The position numbers and the translations under genes were made by a program. The notes below the pieces were generated by a model, which was given only the letters and a program-made list of their open reading frames with translations, had not been told where the DNA came from and made no database searches. A DNA stretch of 52,106 bases from Thermoflexales bacterium (GTDB taxonomy: Bacteria; Chloroflexota; Anaerolineae; J036; Brachytrichaceae), in contig JAIBCK010000010.1 of NCBI GenBank assembly GCA_019694215.1, positions 1 through 52,106 of the forward strand, read 5' to 3'. Positions 7,558 through 16,818 of this stretch are shown in pieces. The first letter of the stretch is position 1. Each line of letters begins with the position of its first letter.

Positions 7558-8768
7558 GCCGCCCCGTCCAGTGCCTGGGTCAGGTCCGCCAGCAGGTCGG
7601 CGGCGTCCTCGATGCCAATCGAGAAGCGCAGCAGCCCCTCGCTGATGCCCTGCGCGGCGCGCTCGGCGGGGCTGACATCGCGGTGCGACGAGACCGGCGG
7701 ATACGTGACCAGGCTGTAGACATCGCCGAGGCTGGTGGCCGGCAAAACAATCCGCAGGCGGGACATCACGGCGGCCGCCGCCGCGCGCGTGTCAGCGCGC
7801 AGGCGCACGGCCAGAATCCCGCCAAACAGCCCGCCGAACTGGCGCGCGGCCAGGGCGTGTTGCGGGTGACCGGGCAGCCCGGGGTAGACGACCTCGGCGA
7901 CCTGCGGGTGCGCGCCCAACGCATGGGCGAGCGTGAGCGCGGTCGCGCATTGCTCGCGCACGCGCAGGGCCAGCGTCTTCATCCCGCGCATGATGAGCTT
8001 GGCTTCGAAGGGGCTGAGCACCGTGCCGAGCAGGATGCCGTAGCGGCGGGCGGTGTCGCTCAGCAGCGTCGCGCGGGCGGCCAGCGCGCCGCCGAGGGCG
8101 TCGCCGTGGCCGGAGAAATACTTCGTCGCGCTGTGGACGACCAGATCCACGCCCAACGCAAGTGGCTGACACAATACCGGGGTCGCCATGGTCGCGTCGA
8201 CGACCAGGCGGGCATCCACGGCATGGGCGAGCTCGGCCAGCGCGGCGAGGTCGACGACCTTGAGCAGCGGGTTCGAGATCGCCTCGCACAGCAGCACATC
8301 CGGCTCGCCGGCCTCGATCGCCTGGCGGGTGGCCGCGAGATCGGTCATGTCGCAGGTGCTGACCCGGACGCCCTGCGCGGCAAAGAACACCTTCAGCTGC
8401 TTGTGCGTGGTGCCGTAAAGATCGTTGGACACCAGGATGTGACGTGGGGCGGGTTCGAGGTTGCCGCGCGGCGTGCCGGCGGCAAGCAGGGCCAGGTGCA
8501 GGGCAGCCATCCCCGAGCCCGTCACCACGGCCCCGCGCCCGCCTTCGACATCCGCGATCAGCGTCTCGAGGGCGTGCGTGGAGGGGTTGCCGTGGCGCGC
8601 GTAGGTCACGGCGTCTCCGCCCCGCTCGAACGCGCCGGTCAGGGCGTCGAGGTCGGGGTAGTAGAAGGTGGCGCTGGCGTGCACGGGCAACGCCGTCGGG
8701 GTGTAGCCCTGCGCGGTGGGTTGATGCTCACCGGTGTGGACGAGGCGGGTATTGAGCGCGTGTGGCAT
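7551..8768 (-). CDS. Transsulfuration-family PLP enzyme (CGS/OAHS/MGL type)
   Basis: PLP-dependent Cys/Met metabolism enzyme, 405 residues. Landmarks are YARHGNPSTHALE (about 56-68), the phosphate-binding SGMAA, the stacking Tyr in NDLYGTTH, DATMATP with the PLP-ring Asp, and the Schiff-base Lys216 in HSATKYFSG. The family includes cystathionine gamma-synthase, O-acetylhomoserine sulfhydrylase and methionine gamma-lyase, and sequence reading alone does not separate them. Its position as first gene of an operon with a JAMM protease and a sulfur-carrier/E1/rhodanese protein favours a sulfhydrylase that takes sulfur from a protein thiocarboxylate, as MetY does in Wolinella. The ATG at 8768 is supported by GGAGG 7 bases upstream; the open frame extends further but into promoter sequence. 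Confidence 0.88.
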   Translation of the reverse strand: MPHALNTRLVHTGEHQPTAQGYTPTALPVHASATFYYPDLDALTGAFERGGDAVTYARHGNPSTHALETLIADVEGGRGAVVTGSGMAALHLALLAAGTPRGNLEPAPRHILVSNDLYGTTHKQLKVFFAAQGVRVSTCDMTDLAATRQAIEAGEPDVLLCEAISNPLLKVVDLAALAELAHAVDARLVVDATMATPVLCQPLALGVDLVVHSATKYFSGHGDALGGALAARATLLSDTARRYGILLGTVLSPFEAKLIMRGMKTLALRVREQCATALTLAHALGAHPQVAEVVYPGLPGHPQHALAARQFGGLFGGILAVRLRADTRAAAAAVMSRLRIVLPATSLGDVYSLVTYPPVSSHRDVSPAERAAQGISEGLLRFSIGIEDAADLLADLTQALDGAAC

Positions 8769-8775
8769 CGTGTCC

Positions 8776-8827
8776 TCCAGGTTGGAGAATGAAACGCCCC
8801 CCCGCGCGCGTGCCGTGCGGGAGGGCG
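8776..8827 (-). promoter_or_regulatory. Structured 5' leader of the sulfur operon
   Basis: The untranslated leader contains an 11-bp stem (8817-8827 pairing with 8795-8805, one G-U pair) followed on the minus strand by GTTTCATT, which resembles a weak intrinsic terminator/attenuator. Just downstream, CTCC-aacct-GGAG can fold so that the ribosome-binding GGAG is paired. I do not recognise a known SAM riboswitch class. Regulation by transcription attenuation or masking of the ribosome site is inference. Confidence 0.4.
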
Positions 8828-8847
8828 AGTCCTGTCGCTGGCGCGGG

Positions 8848-8875
8848 ATGGTAGCGGGATTCGGCCCGTTGTCAA
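8848..8875 (-). promoter_or_regulatory. Promoter of the sulfur-carrier operon
   Basis: A consensus -35 TTGACA (8875-8870) and a -10 TACCAT (8853-8848) are separated by 16 bp and read towards the PLP-enzyme gene, giving a leader of about 70 bases. The -35 overlaps that of the divergent WXG100 gene. Confidence 0.6.
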
Positions 8876-8896
8876 GACGGCGATCCCCCCTATACT
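8869..8896 (+). promoter_or_regulatory. Leaderless promoter of the WXG100 gene
   Basis: -35 TTGTCA (8869-8874), 16-bp spacer, -10 TATACT (8891-8896), then only 7 bases to the ATG at 8904. The expected transcription start therefore coincides with the start codon, and no Shine-Dalgarno sequence is present. Confidence 0.65.
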
Positions 8897-8903
8897 CCGC
8901 GGC

Positions 8904-9806
8904 ATGAGTTCCGACCGCGTTCGCGCCGACCATGATCAGCTCGCGCAGATCGCGCGCGGGTTTCAAAGCGAAGCCGACAACACCCGGCACGCCACGCAGA
9001 CCGTCCGGCAGGCCATGGACACCCTGCAGGGCGGCGACTGGGTGGGCGTCGGTGCCACGGCCTTCTACACCGAGATGAGCGGCCAGGTGCTGCCCAGCCT
9101 CAACCGCCTGTCCAACGCATTGAGTGAGGCGGCGCGCGCCACCCAGCAGATCAGCGCCACCTTCAAGCAGGCCGAGGATGAGGCTGCCGGCGTGCTGCGT
9201 CGGGGGCCGCAGGGCGGGGGCGGCACGGGCGGGGGCGGAGCCTCCGGGAGCAGCGGGCCGACCGGGATTCCCTTCATCGATTCGGCGATCGACAACCTCG
9301 CCAAGACCTTCAAGCTGAAGGGCAAGTTCACCGCGGGCAAGGGCTTTGAGTTTGGCGTCGATCTGTTCAGCGGCGCGCTGGCGAAGGGCGAGTTCTTCGG
9401 CGGCTATGGCAAGTGGGAGGCGGGCGGCGGGCTGGCCGGGATCGGCTTGAAGAAGGTGGATGGCAAATGGTTGTTGGGCGGCGCGGCCGAGGTTTACGCC
9501 GGGCGGGCCAAGGTCGAGGGCACCATGGTCGGTGACCAGAACCTGGGCTGGACGGGCGGCGTGGACGTCAAAGTGCTACAGGCAAAAGCCTTCGCCGGCT
9601 ACTATGATGGCTCGGTCGGCGCGGAAGCGGGCATCAACCTGGCCTCGATCAAGGGCGAGACCGGCGTGAACATTGCCGGGGCCAACGTCGGGGTGAATGC
9701 CGAAATCGGGTTCAAGCTCGAGCTGGGGTTGAGCGTGGGCAAGAACACCAAGGTCAAGCTCGGGCCCATCTCCTTTGGAATCAGCTTTGGCGGCGCCAAG
9801 AAGTAA
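8904..9806 (+). CDS. WXG100-domain protein with Gly-rich linker and beta-rich C-terminal domain
   Basis: A 300-residue putative type VII secretion substrate. Residues 1-95 form a WXG100-type helical hairpin with the turn GGDWVGVGA. Residues about 100-120 are a Gly/Ser linker. The C-terminal 180 residues alternate hydrophobic and polar residues with frequent Gly (EFGVDLFSGALAKGEFFGGY and similar), suggesting a repetitive beta structure; no Cys, no obvious catalytic motif and no signal peptide. Similar beta-Gly domains occur in long WXG100 proteins of Actinobacteria, but I cannot name the family. It is followed 10 bp later by a membrane-anchored protein and then an EspG-like protein. A toxin, scaffold or surface protein are all possible. 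Confidence 0.72.
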   Translation: MSSDRVRADHDQLAQIARGFQSEADNTRHATQTVRQAMDTLQGGDWVGVGATAFYTEMSGQVLPSLNRLSNALSEAARATQQISATFKQAEDEAAGVLRRGPQGGGGTGGGGASGSSGPTGIPFIDSAIDNLAKTFKLKGKFTAGKGFEFGVDLFSGALAKGEFFGGYGKWEAGGGLAGIGLKKVDGKWLLGGAAEVYAGRAKVEGTMVGDQNLGWTGGVDVKVLQAKAFAGYYDGSVGAEAGINLASIKGETGVNIAGANVGVNAEIGFKLELGLSVGKNTKVKLGPISFGISFGGAKK

Positions 9807-9816
9807 TCGCCATCCC

Positions 9817-10476
9817 ATGAACACGAGCGCCTTCATCATCGTCATCGTCGGGCTGCTGATCTTTGCGGCGCTCGCCGTCGTGCTGCTGCTGAGCAACCGC
9901 GGCGCGCAGGCGCCCGCCAGCCGTGAGACCTGGCGCGCCTTCGCGCAGCAGAGCGGGGGCAGTTACAGCGAGAACCCCCTGGGTCGGGCGCGCAAGGTGA
10001 CGCTCGCCGAGCGCGGCTGGCCGCTCTCGCTCGAAGCGTGGAGCACGCTGAACGGTCCCGGGGACAGCATCCAGTCGTATACGCGGCTACTGGCGCAGGG
10101 CGCCTTCGCGCCGCTCGCGGCGTATGTGCTGCATGCCGAGTCGCGGCTGCCGGGCGCGCCGGCGATCAACCTCACCCAGCGCGGCGGCGAGGCGTTTGCG
10201 ACCGGCGACCGCGAGCTGGACGCCGGCTACACCTTCCGATCGAGCGATCCGGCCCGCGCCAGCGCGCTGCTGCGCACACCGGTCGTTCGCGACCTGCTGC
10301 TGCGCCTGAATGCGCCCGAGGCGTATCTGGACATCGCCGTCGAGGGCGGCGCGGGCGTGGTTCGTTTTGGCGGCGAGGACACGCCCTTGAGTGTGGCGCG
10401 TCTGGACGACACGCGGCGGCTTGTTGTCGCCGTTCTGGATGGACTTGCCGCGGGCGGGGCTGCCCGCACACCGTAG
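9817..10476 (+). CDS. Membrane-anchored protein of unknown function (type VII-associated)
   Basis: A 219-residue protein with one N-terminal membrane helix (about residues 4-24, IIVIVGLLIFAALAVVLLL) and a soluble domain on the other side. The soluble part contains an Arg/Trp-rich segment and regular hydrophobic spacing but no motif I recognise. The open frame extends upstream over the end of the WXG100 gene; I chose the ATG at 9817 because the hydrophobic helix begins there, 10 bp after the preceding stop. It lies between the WXG100 gene and the EspG-like gene, which suggests a role in presenting or exporting the WXG100 protein. Confidence 0.75.
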   Translation: MNTSAFIIVIVGLLIFAALAVVLLLSNRGAQAPASRETWRAFAQQSGGSYSENPLGRARKVTLAERGWPLSLEAWSTLNGPGDSIQSYTRLLAQGAFAPLAAYVLHAESRLPGAPAINLTQRGGEAFATGDRELDAGYTFRSSDPARASALLRTPVVRDLLLRLNAPEAYLDIAVEGGAGVVRFGGEDTPLSVARLDDTRRLVVAVLDGLAAGGAARTP

Positions 10477-10485
10477 GGGCTTTGC

Positions 10486-11259
10486 ATGCAGATTACCTTT
10501 TCCCGGGCCGAGTTCTTCACCCTCGCCGCGCTGATGCGGGCCGGCGGCATCATCGGGCTTGACCCGAGCCGCCTGCTGCCCGAAGCCGCCGCGGAACGTC
10601 AGGCGCTGTATCAGGCCGGCGAGCGCGGCCTGGTCGCGCGCGGCCTGCTGCGCGTGTCAGGCAACGACGCGCAGCTCGAAGAAGGCGTCCAGCGCATGCT
10701 GGAGGCCGTCGTCCACCCGCAGGCCGCCCTGGTCTCGGTGAAGACGCAGCCCGAGGTCGGACAGCAGCTCTTCATGCATTACGGCCAGGCGGGCGGCTTT
10801 GTCGAGCAGACCCTGCCCAACGATCAAACCCATCGCCTCGCCGATGTCGGGGATGCCGCCGCGCTCCGCGAGCGACTGTTGCAGGTCTTCCCCCTGCCGG
10901 GTGGCGCCGACGGCGGCGGGTTTGAGCTGGACACGGCGGCGATGCTGGCCGCGTACAACTTCATCCGCAGTGGCGACACGGCCGAGGGTCTGGCGGCGCT
11001 GGGGCAGAACGGCCCGGTGGGGGCCGCGCACCGCGGTTTCCTGGCCTCGATTGCGGGGCTGCAGTTCTCCGGCACGCTCAGCCTGATTCAGATTCGTCCG
11101 GACGAGGAGAGCGAGGCCCGCGAGATTGCGCTGGTGTGCGGCGAGGGGCGGGCGTGGCTGGTGGTCGGCGAGGACAACGGCAAGAGCCAGATCGGCGCGA
11201 TCGACGCCGCCGGCTTCGCGCGCGTGCTCGATACCCTGCTCGCGGCGGTGATGGGATAA
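10486..11259 (+). CDS. EspG-like protein (possible type VII secretion chaperone)
   Basis: A 257-residue soluble protein with no signal peptide or membrane helix. The layout recalls mycobacterial EspG: an N-terminal helical pair (ERQALYQAGERGLVARGLL), a segment ending in a conserved-looking Pro before beta strands (VVHPQAALVSV), a middle helical region, then strands with a charged loop (LSLIQIRPDEES) and a final helix. EspG proteins bind WXG/PE-PPE substrates in the cytosol before export. The match is by pattern and by position 10 bp behind a type VII-like pair, not by a diagnostic motif, so the call is tentative. No EccC ATPase or other core component is in the window. Confidence 0.55.
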   Translation: MQITFSRAEFFTLAALMRAGGIIGLDPSRLLPEAAAERQALYQAGERGLVARGLLRVSGNDAQLEEGVQRMLEAVVHPQAALVSVKTQPEVGQQLFMHYGQAGGFVEQTLPNDQTHRLADVGDAAALRERLLQVFPLPGGADGGGFELDTAAMLAAYNFIRSGDTAEGLAALGQNGPVGAAHRGFLASIAGLQFSGTLSLIQIRPDEESEAREIALVCGEGRAWLVVGEDNGKSQIGAIDAAGFARVLDTLLAAVMG

Positions 11260-11586
11260 CCGACTGACCGTTTATCGCGAGCAGGTTCCCATTTCGCACG
11301 TAGATTGGATCTTGTCTTCACCACCGCAGAACGAGTGTTGTCCGGGGAATGCCAGCCACCACACCATCGACGATGTCTATGGTTTCGACGTAAGCCACGA
11401 AGATCCGTGATAGCATGCTTGCACAGTTAGTCATGACCTGTGGTGCGACCTGGTGCCCTGGAGCATTGGACCGGGCAGTTGTCCACACTCCCGAGTTCAA
11501 ACTTCGCCGGGCCCTTCGGTCTGTCATCGCGAAACCGACCATCCACCAGGCCGTCCAATGAAGTCGCCAGTTGAACAGGAATCATC
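11260..11586. other. Intergenic region, lower GC
   Basis: About 330 bases without a convincing gene. GC drops visibly compared with the genes on the left. I see no terminator, strong promoter or repeat; AGGA at 11576-11579 serves as ribosome site for the next gene. The change in composition probably marks the left edge of an acquired segment that continues to about 13,290. Confidence 0.5.
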
Positions 11587-13251
11587 GTGAAGTCGACCAT
11601 TGCCGCGCTATTGGAATCTGGCGAAGGCCAGTATGTTGAATTCAAGAGTGTCTTCGATCGTTCGGGCGTGTCATCCAAGAGGCGCACGAACAAGGCGCTT
11701 GCCAAGGACATAGCCATTTGCCTCGCCGAGTTTGCCAATAGTGATGGGGGAACTCTGATTCTCGGCGTGGAGAACGACGCCACGGTCACAGGCGCGTCCT
11801 TCGATTCCAAAACCCTGAACATGTTGTGCGAGATTGCTGGGCACTCATGGCAGCAAGCGGTGCCCTACACTGTCGAAGTCATCCCCTATGAAGGCCACGA
11901 CCTTGTTGTGTTTTCAGTGGATGCTCAGCCCGACACCTATACGCTAACGGATGGCCGCACACCGTATCGTACCAATGAACAGACCACCTGGCTCTCCCAA
12001 TCGGATGCCAGACGGCTCAAGGCGGGCAAGCGGACCACACTCGTCGAAAGAGAAAGGGTGCCAGATGCAACCGTCAAGGACCTCGATCCCGTTCTCATCG
12101 AACGCCTGCGAAAGAAGTCAGGGTTTGCCGAGGACGTCAGCGTGGAAGAGATGCTCACGCACTATGACCTCGCCATACAGAACGGTTCGCATGTGGTGCT
12201 GACCATGGCAGCCTGCCTCCTGTTCGGGAAACCACCCATGATGCGATTTCATGAGAGGTGCGGTATCACCATCAGGCGTTTTGACGGCACAACAACATTG
12301 GGTGGCAACCAGAACAATGAAATCATTAGCCGCACCCTTGAAAAGCCTTTGCCCGTTCTGATCGAGGAGACTTTCGGCTTCATGCGGGACCAAATCCCCG
12401 TCTCTTCGAAACTACGCAATTTGTTCTTCGAAGAGCGCCCCGAGTACCCTACAGCCGCTTGGCAGGAGGCGGTGGTCAACGCCGTTGCGCACCGCAACTA
12501 TTCATATCGCGGAAATGATGTGGAAATTCGGCTTTTCGACGACCGAATGGAAATAGTGAGCCCCGGACTTCCCCCTGAGCCCGTCACAATCAAAGAACTT
12601 CAGGATCGTCAGTCTGTCCATGCATCCCGAAATCCTCGGATCATGAGAGTTCTGAAGAATCTCGGGTTTGTGCGAGAACGCGGTGAGGGTATGCCGCGGA
12701 TATTCGGGGAGATGGAGCAGTCGCACTTGCCGCTTCCAGAGGTTCGCTCGCAGGGGGAGTTTTTCTCAATCGTGCTGCGCAATACGCCCATCTACGATGA
12801 GGCAACAATGACGTGGTTGAGCCAGTTTCCGTTGTCCAAGCTTTCCATCACGCAGAGACGTGCACTGGCCCATGCCCACTCTGGCGGCCGTGAGTTCTTC
12901 AATCTGCAGGACTATGTCGAAATCAACGACATTGACAAGGAAGCCGCCCGCAGGGAAATCCGTGACTTGCTTGTGCTGGAAGTGGTCGACAAAGTTGGCG
13001 AGCGTCGCGCCACGCGCTACTTTCCACGTCTACAGGCAGGAGCCCTTGAAGAGCGGCTGCGCGACCACTTTTCACGTCATGAGGAAATCAGCAACTCCGA
13101 GTATCGGAAGCTGGCCGGTGGCATCAGCATGACAACCGCTTCAGGCCAATTGCGCAAATTGGTGGCCGAAGGTATTCTGGTTCGATCAGGCGAGCGCCGC
13201 TGGTCGCGCTATGCGCCGGGTCCCGAATTTCCAAATATGTCACTGCCCTAA
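11587..13251 (+). CDS. AlbA_2/Schlafen-domain ATP-binding regulator
   Basis: A 554-residue protein of the widespread AlbA_2 plus GHKL-like ATPase family, often annotated as ATP-binding or transcriptional regulator. Residues about 10-140 are the AlbA_2 (Schlafen) domain, recognised by VEFKS and the following FANSDGGTLILGV. Residues about 290-400 carry the HATPase_c_4 domain (EAVVNAVAHRNYS, EIVSPG, GEGMPRI). The C-terminal third contains winged-helix-like segments. Molecular function is not established; some relatives act in phage defence or regulation. The start is GTG with AGGA 7 bases upstream. GC content and codon choice are clearly lower than in neighbours, and it interrupts otherwise unrelated functions, consistent with horizontal acquisition. 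No transposase, integrase or direct flanking repeat is visible. Confidence 0.85.
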   Translation: MKSTIAALLESGEGQYVEFKSVFDRSGVSSKRRTNKALAKDIAICLAEFANSDGGTLILGVENDATVTGASFDSKTLNMLCEIAGHSWQQAVPYTVEVIPYEGHDLVVFSVDAQPDTYTLTDGRTPYRTNEQTTWLSQSDARRLKAGKRTTLVERERVPDATVKDLDPVLIERLRKKSGFAEDVSVEEMLTHYDLAIQNGSHVVLTMAACLLFGKPPMMRFHERCGITIRRFDGTTTLGGNQNNEIISRTLEKPLPVLIEETFGFMRDQIPVSSKLRNLFFEERPEYPTAAWQEAVVNAVAHRNYSYRGNDVEIRLFDDRMEIVSPGLPPEPVTIKELQDRQSVHASRNPRIMRVLKNLGFVRERGEGMPRIFGEMEQSHLPLPEVRSQGEFFSIVLRNTPIYDEATMTWLSQFPLSKLSITQRRALAHAHSGGREFFNLQDYVEINDIDKEAARREIRDLLVLEVVDKVGERRATRYFPRLQAGALEERLRDHFSRHEEISNSEYRKLAGGISMTTASGQLRKLVAEGILVRSGERRWSRYAPGPEFPNMSLP

Positions 13252-13343
13252 ACAGCAATAGAAGTTGATAGCCTAATGTGGTTTTGACATAATTCATTGG
13301 ATCGCTCGTCGGTTGTCCGCTGCACCAGCCCGAGAACGGGCCC

Positions 13344-14389
13344 TCAACAAATCCGGGGCAATTGCTCGCCCAGCTGCATGGCGATGACCCGCGTGCCGCC
13401 GATGGCGGTGCGCGCCATCAGACGCCCGGGCTGCGCCGCGGTCACCTCGCCGATGATCGCCGCCCGCGCACCCAGCGGATGCGCCCGCAGCGCCGCTAGG
13501 GCCGCATCCGCGGCCTCGCGCGCGACGATCGCGATCATCTTCCCTTCGTTGGCCACGTAAATCGGGTCCATGCCCAGCATCTCGCACGCGGCCTGAACGG
13601 CGGGATTGACCGGCAGCGCGCGCTCATCCAGCAGCACGCCCACCCGCGAGGCGCGCGCAATCTCGTTCAGCGTCGAGGCCGCACCGCCGCGGGTCGGATC
13701 GCGCAGCACATGCACTGCGCCGGGCGCCGCAGCCAGGAGGGCCTGCACCAGCCCGTTCAACGGCGCGGAGTCGCTCTCGATCACGCTCTCGAAAGCCAGC
13801 CCCTCGCGCACACTCATGATCGCCATTCCATGGTCGCCGAGCGTGCCGCTGACCAGCACAATGTCACCGGGCCGCGCAAGCGAAGGCCCCACGCGCAGGC
13901 CCTCGGGGATCACGCCAACGCCGGCGGTGTTGATGAAGAGCTCGTCGCCGTGGCCGCGGTCGACGACCTTGGTGTCGCCGGTCACCACGCGCACACCGGC
14001 GTCGCGCGCGGCGGCGGCCATGCGGTCGACCACGCCACCCAGCTTCGCCATCGCCAGGCCCTCCTCCAGGATGAAGCCAGCGCTGAGATACAGCGGCGTC
14101 GCCCCGGCCATCGCCAGGTCGTTGACGGTGCCGTTGACCGCCAGATCGCCAATGCAGCCACCCGGGAAGAACAACGGACGGACCACATACGAATCGGTCG
14201 ACATCGCCAGCCGCCCGGGAGGGACTTCGAGCACGGCCGCGTCACCCAGGTCATCGAGGGCGGGATTGCGAAAAGCCGGCGCAAAGAGGTGCTCCACCAG
14301 CTCGGCCGACAGGCTGCCGCCACCGCCATGCCCCAGCGTGATGGTGGGCGAATCGCGCAGGGGAAGCGGGCACGACCATGCGTTGAAAT

Positions 14390-14393
<4 letters not shown>
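13344..14393 (-). CDS. hypE: Hydrogenase maturation protein HypE
   Basis: HypE (carbamoyl dehydratase) converts a C-terminal Cys thiocarbamate to thiocyanate, giving the CN ligand for the [NiFe] hydrogenase iron. The protein has 349 residues from a GTG at 14393 and ends in PRIC, with the essential C-terminal Cys. The PurM-like ATP-binding fold is evident (LGHGGGG near the start, [41 protein letters not shown]). The GTG start overlaps the hypD stop by four bases (GTGA), showing translational coupling. The longer open frame with an ATG at 14546 lies inside hypD and is not needed. Confidence 0.95.
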
Positions 14394-15481
<1,088 letters not shown>

Positions 15482-15492
15482 CGCCGAGCCGC

Positions 15493-15750
15493 CTAACGGT
15501 TTTCGTTTTCCTGCAATTCCTCGCCCAGCGTGCCGATCTCCTCGAACATGCGCAGCGTCTCCAGCGCCGAGGCCTCGTCGATGCGGGTGATGGCAAAGCC
15601 GACGTGCACGATGGTGTAGTCGCCGACGACGATCTCCGGCACATACGCGAGGCACACTTCCTTGACGATGCCGCCGAAATTGACCTTTCCCATCGTCACG
15701 CCATTGGCCTCGAAGATTTCATCCACCCGACCGGGGATTCCCAGACACAT
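15493..15750 (-). CDS. hypC: Hydrogenase maturation chaperone HypC
   Basis: Small chaperone of 85 residues. It begins MCLGIPG, with the N-terminal Cys that coordinates iron in HypC-HypD complexes, and contains the [13 protein letters not shown] segment typical of the HypC/HupF family. It starts 3 bases after the hypB stop. Confidence 0.95.
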   Translation of the reverse strand: MCLGIPGRVDEIFEANGVTMGKVNFGGIVKEVCLAYVPEIVVGDYTIVHVGFAITRIDEASALETLRMFEEIGTLGEELQENENR

Positions 15751-15753
15751 CGC

Positions 15754-16437
15754 TCACGCCCCCTTGTGCGCGCCGCCGGGGACCGACCGCGCGTCAATCA
15801 GAAAGTCCAGCCAGGCCTGCATCCCCGTGCCCGTCTTGGACGAGACCTCGAACACCCGAATCCCGGGCCGCACCGCTCGCAGGTTGGCATGCGCCGCTGT
15901 GCGATCGAACTCACACACCTCGGCCAGATCGATCTTGGTGATGACCGCAACATCGGCCGAGTGAAAGAGCGGCGGGTATTTCAGCGGTTTGTCCTCGCCC
16001 TCGGTCACGCTGAGCAGCGCCACGCGGACATCCTCGCCCAGGTCGTAGCTGGACGGGCAGACCAGGTTGCCGACGTTCTCGATGAAGAAGAAGTCCAACG
16101 TATCCAGATCAAAACCAGTCAGGTGCTCGGCGATCATCTGCGCTTCGAGGTGGCACTCGCCGCCGGTGACGATCTGCCGCACCGGTGCGCCGCTGCGGGC
16201 CAGCCGCCGCGCATCGTTGTCGGTCTGCAGATCGCCGACCAGCGCCGCACAGGCGTGGCCGCCCTCGCGCAGGCTGCGCAGGGTGCGCTCGAGGAACGCG
16301 GTCTTGCCCGTGCCGGGCGAGGAGACCAGGTTGAGGGTGAAGACGCCAGCGGCGTGGAAGCGCGCGCGGAGCGCAGCGGCGAGCGTGTCGTTCTTACTCA
16401 GCACGCCCTGGCGGATTTCGAGAAGTCGGGTTGGCAT
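15754..16437 (-). CDS. hypB: Hydrogenase nickel-insertion GTPase HypB
   Basis: HypB GTPase of 227 residues, which with HypA delivers nickel to hydrogenase. The P-loop is SSPGTGKT; downstream are the switch segment VGDLQTDND, a metal-site region ECHLEA with Cys-His, ENVGNLVCP, and TKID in place of NKxD. It lacks the N-terminal high-affinity nickel motif and His-rich stretch present in some HypB proteins. The start lies 6 bases after the hypA stop. Confidence 0.95.
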   Translation of the reverse strand: MPTRLLEIRQGVLSKNDTLAAALRARFHAAGVFTLNLVSSPGTGKTAFLERTLRSLREGGHACAALVGDLQTDNDARRLARSGAPVRQIVTGGECHLEAQMIAEHLTGFDLDTLDFFFIENVGNLVCPSSYDLGEDVRVALLSVTEGEDKPLKYPPLFHSADVAVITKIDLAEVCEFDRTAAHANLRAVRPGIRVFEVSSKTGTGMQAWLDFLIDARSVPGGAHKGA

Positions 16438-16443
16438 CGGGGT

Positions 16444-16812
16444 TCAGGCGGCGAGGGGCTGTTCATCCACCTCGATCTCGATCCCGCTGATCTCGAGCTC
16501 CTTGCCCTGGATCAGGCGCGGCGCGGGCGCGCCGCAGGCGGGACAGGTGAGGTTCTGGATGCCGTCCAGCGTCGACGTGGTGCCGCAGCTTGCGCAGGCC
16601 ACGACGGCGGGCAGCGTGACGATCTCGAGCGCAGCGCCGGCCAGCGGGGTGTCGCGGGTGACGATCTCGTAGCCAAAGCGCAGCGCATGCTCGACCACGC
16701 CGGACAGCGCGCCGATGCGCAGCGTCACGCGGGTGATGGCCCGCGCGCCGGCCGCCTCGGCGGAGGCGCGGACGGATTCAACCATCGCGTGGGCGATGGA
16801 CAACTCATGCAC
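16444..16812 (-). CDS. hypA: Hydrogenase nickel-insertion protein HypA
   Basis: HypA of 122 residues. It begins MHELSIA, where His2 is the nickel ligand, and carries a zinc ribbon (CASC and CPAC). The start is a GTG at 16812, fixed by the invariant MHE beginning; the ATG just downstream is out of frame. First gene of hypABCDE. HypF, the carbamoyl transferase, and hydrogenase structural genes are not in the window. Confidence 0.95.
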   Translation of the reverse strand: MHELSIAHAMVESVRASAEAAGARAITRVTLRIGALSGVVEHALRFGYEIVTRDTPLAGAALEIVTLPAVVACASCGTTSTLDGIQNLTCPACGAPAPRLIQGKELEISGIEIEVDEQPLAA

Positions 16813-16818
16813 GGGATG

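Noticed and set aside
13328-13341. Small hairpin between the AlbA_2 gene and hypE as a terminator
   Set aside because: Only a 5-bp stem without a T-tract; too weak to call.
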